From JAKAGZ01 sp964412105 (GTDB taxonomy: Bacteria > Bacteroidota > Ignavibacteria > Ignavibacteriales > Ignavibacteriaceae), in the NCBI GenBank assembly GCA_964412105.1, contig CAYPNM010000092.1, forward strand, positions 1 through 6,986: 6,986 bases of DNA, given 5' to 3'. Made by a program: the position numbers and the translations under genes. Shown one piece after another: positions 5,924-6,986 of this stretch (position 1 is the first letter of the stretch; the number at the start of each line of letters is the position of its first letter). The notes below the pieces were generated by a model. That model did not search any database, was not told the DNA's origin, and saw only the letters and a program-made list of their open reading frames with translations.

Positions 5924-6730
5924 CTAAATACCCAGATAATCATTTTCAGCAGTGTCAGCTTCACTGCGTGCACCCCAGACATCCCTTTCAGTTGTCATAA
6001 AAGTTGAATAGGACTGAAGTTGATTATAATTTGAGCATCTTAACGTATGCCAGGATATGAATTCATTCTCCTTTAATTCTTTATCAATTTCATCAAGCAG
6101 AACCACATTTGTTTTATTAGTGGTTTGTATCTTCTTTGCAAGCCAGTTCTGGTCATCTTCTGTAAGGTAATTGTAAAAGGAAGAGATAGCTTTCTTTTCA
6201 ACTATTTCGACTATTGTCTCCGGATAAAATTCCTTATATGATTCAACCTCAACCGTTACAATGCTTCTTTGTCCTGCGAACGAACCCGGATTCATCTTTA
6301 ACGTCTCAGGAACTGTAGTTATGACCGGAATATCAATCTTAAATATTGCCTTAGGTTCAATATAGGTGGTCATTTTGGTTGAATATGTGCAGTTGTACCA
6401 AACGAGATTCAGCATCCCTGAGGCAGGAGTTTTCTTTTCAATAAAATAAGGATAATTGAAATCGATTCTTACCATTTTTGCATTCAATTCCTGAAAATAA
6501 TCCTTTATGTTTTTTTTCAGAGTTGAGGTGCCTATTATATCCCTGTGCTTATGCAGGATCTGAATGAATTTATTGATCCACCCTGATTCAAATTCTTCTT
6601 CTATTTTGGCCTGGATCGAAATTTTTGCAATCGTATTTTGACCATCTTTATGTTGTTTAGAGATTGCTTTAATCGGAAAAACAATATCTTTCAATCCGAC
6701 ATCAACTAAAAATCTTTTATCATTTCCCAT
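5924..6730 (-). CDS. FolE2-like (GTP cyclohydrolase IB family) protein lacking the catalytic residues
   Basis: A 268-residue protein that lines up with FolE2/MptA-type GTP cyclohydrolase, a T-fold enzyme that starts folate (or archaeal pterin) synthesis from GTP using a metal bound by a Cys. Matches include VGLKDIVFPI (11-20; family VGIKDLRFPI), YPYFIEKKTPASG (93-105; family FPFFRKKTAPVSG) and PVITTVPETLK to GQRSIVTV (135-160; family PVTSLCPCSK to NQRSHVTV, same length without gaps). The catalytic positions are changed: CPC is V140-P-E142, the GAHNQRS His is Ala152, the GTHMSRF His is Trp51, and the C-terminal ESENFESIHNH Glu/His cluster reads as RCSNYNQLQSY (231-241). The QRS (154-156) and KTPASG loop are kept. 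A polar tail of about 22 residues follows the family's normal end. The ATG is well set by AAGGGGG. Folding as a T-fold is likely; GTP cyclohydrolase activity is unlikely. The family comparison is from memory of FolE2 sequences. Confidence 0.8.
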   Translation of the reverse strand: MGNDKRFLVDVGLKDIVFPIKAISKQHKDGQNTIAKISIQAKIEEEFESGWINKFIQILHKHRDIIGTSTLKKNIKDYFQELNAKMVRIDFNYPYFIEKKTPASGMLNLVWYNCTYSTKMTTYIEPKAIFKIDIPVITTVPETLKMNPGSFAGQRSIVTVEVESYKEFYPETIVEIVEKKAISSFYNYLTEDDQNWLAKKIQTTNKTNVVLLDEIDKELKENEFISWHTLRCSNYNQLQSYSTFMTTERDVWGARSEADTAENDYLGI

Positions 6731-6739
6731 AATAATTGT

Positions 6740-6746
6740 CCCCCTT
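6740..6746 (-). promoter_or_regulatory. Strong Shine-Dalgarno AAGGGGG for the FolE2-like gene
   Basis: On the - strand AAGGGGG ends 9 bases before ATG 6730. It is the strongest ribosome site in the window and fixes the start. It also suggests the protein is made in useful amounts and the gene is not decaying. It overlaps the stop codon of a nine-codon leader frame (6771 to 6745). Confidence 0.75.
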
Positions 6747-6771
6747 ATAATATCTTCAATAAATAATTCAT
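6745..6771 (-). other. Possible leader mini-ORF M-N-Y-L-L-K-I-L
   Basis: ATG at 6771 reads eight residues and stops at TAA (6747-6745), whose last two bases are the first two of the AAGGGGG ribosome site of the FolE2-like gene. A weak AGG lies upstream of the ATG. The arrangement would allow translational coupling, but the frame is very short and AT-rich and may be chance. Confidence 0.2.
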
Positions 6772-6901
6772 AAATAGTACCTAACTAATATATGCAATTA
6801 GGCGAAAATTTAGTAGGATAATAATGGTGCTATAACAAATTATCAAATCAAATAAGTATTAAATGCGGGATTAAAAGGCTTACTTCTGCAAAACTACCTG
6901 A

Positions 6902-6986
6902 TCACATTTTCTCTATCACTATCATCTGATCCGGATCATTTAGAATAATTTCCGGAGTTCCGCGATATTCTTTGATCTTCCCTTTT
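6902..6986 (-). CDS. C-terminal end of an OB-fold-like protein (cut by window edge)
   Basis: The last 27 codons of a - strand gene that runs in from beyond the window, ending at TGA (6904 to 6902). The residues KGKIKEYRGTPEII then LNDPDQMIVIE match the closing strands of OB-fold nucleic-acid-binding domains, where a 'G.v..yrG.peI.l.dp.qI' pattern is typical, as in domains attached to nucleases. The clear match and open frame argue for a real gene. Its full length and function cannot be told. It is 171 bp upstream of the FolE2-like gene on the same strand, and the spacer holds no strong terminator. Confidence 0.65.
   Translation of the reverse strand, partial: KGKIKEYRGTPEIILNDPDQMIVIEKM

Overview
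The window is AT-rich bacterial DNA with compact gene spacing. It comes from a draft or metagenome scaffold, because it contains an assembly gap of exactly 100 N. An RhlE-type DEAD-box helicase, a short single-RRM protein, cobalamin-type radical SAM enzymes of the DUF4070 kind and a SpoIIAA/STAS-like protein together suggest the Bacteroidota/Ignavibacteriota side of the tree. This placement is an inference from gene content; there is no rRNA or other marker to fix it.

Left part, + strand: the window opens inside a DEAD-box RNA helicase (1-1212) that lacks only its N-terminal start. A 295-bp spacer follows, holding a perfect 18-bp palindrome and a second near-perfect dyad. Next come two closely spaced genes for B12-binding-type radical SAM proteins (1508-2857 and 2889-4367, 31 bp apart), probably one operon. 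The first is interrupted by the N gap (2359-2458), which appears to hide more sequence than the 100 placeholder bases.

Middle part: on the - strand there is an RNA-binding RRM protein (5057 to 4806), a good rho-independent terminator (4775 to 4752), and just beyond it a small unrecognised 73-aa gene (4730 to 4509). A 266-bp divergent region rich in inverted repeats and repeated TTCGGT elements separates the RRM gene from a + strand STAS/SpoIIAA-like gene (5324-5728). That gene has its own terminator (5746-5779).

Right part, - strand: a 268-aa protein (6730 to 5924) aligns along its length with the GTP cyclohydrolase IB family (FolE2) but lacks the catalytic Cys, the following His and the C-terminal Glu/His cluster. 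It is the most interesting gene here, a T-fold protein that looks unable to do the family's reaction. At the window edge is the C-terminal end of another - strand gene (6902-6986), OB-fold-like in sequence.

No single pathway links all the genes. The helicase and the RRM protein both act on RNA and would fit a cold or RNA-structure response. The two radical SAM genes very likely work together on an unidentified substrate. The FolE2-like protein and the STAS-like protein have no obvious partners in view. I see no CRISPR array, tRNA, rRNA, insertion sequence or phage gene.
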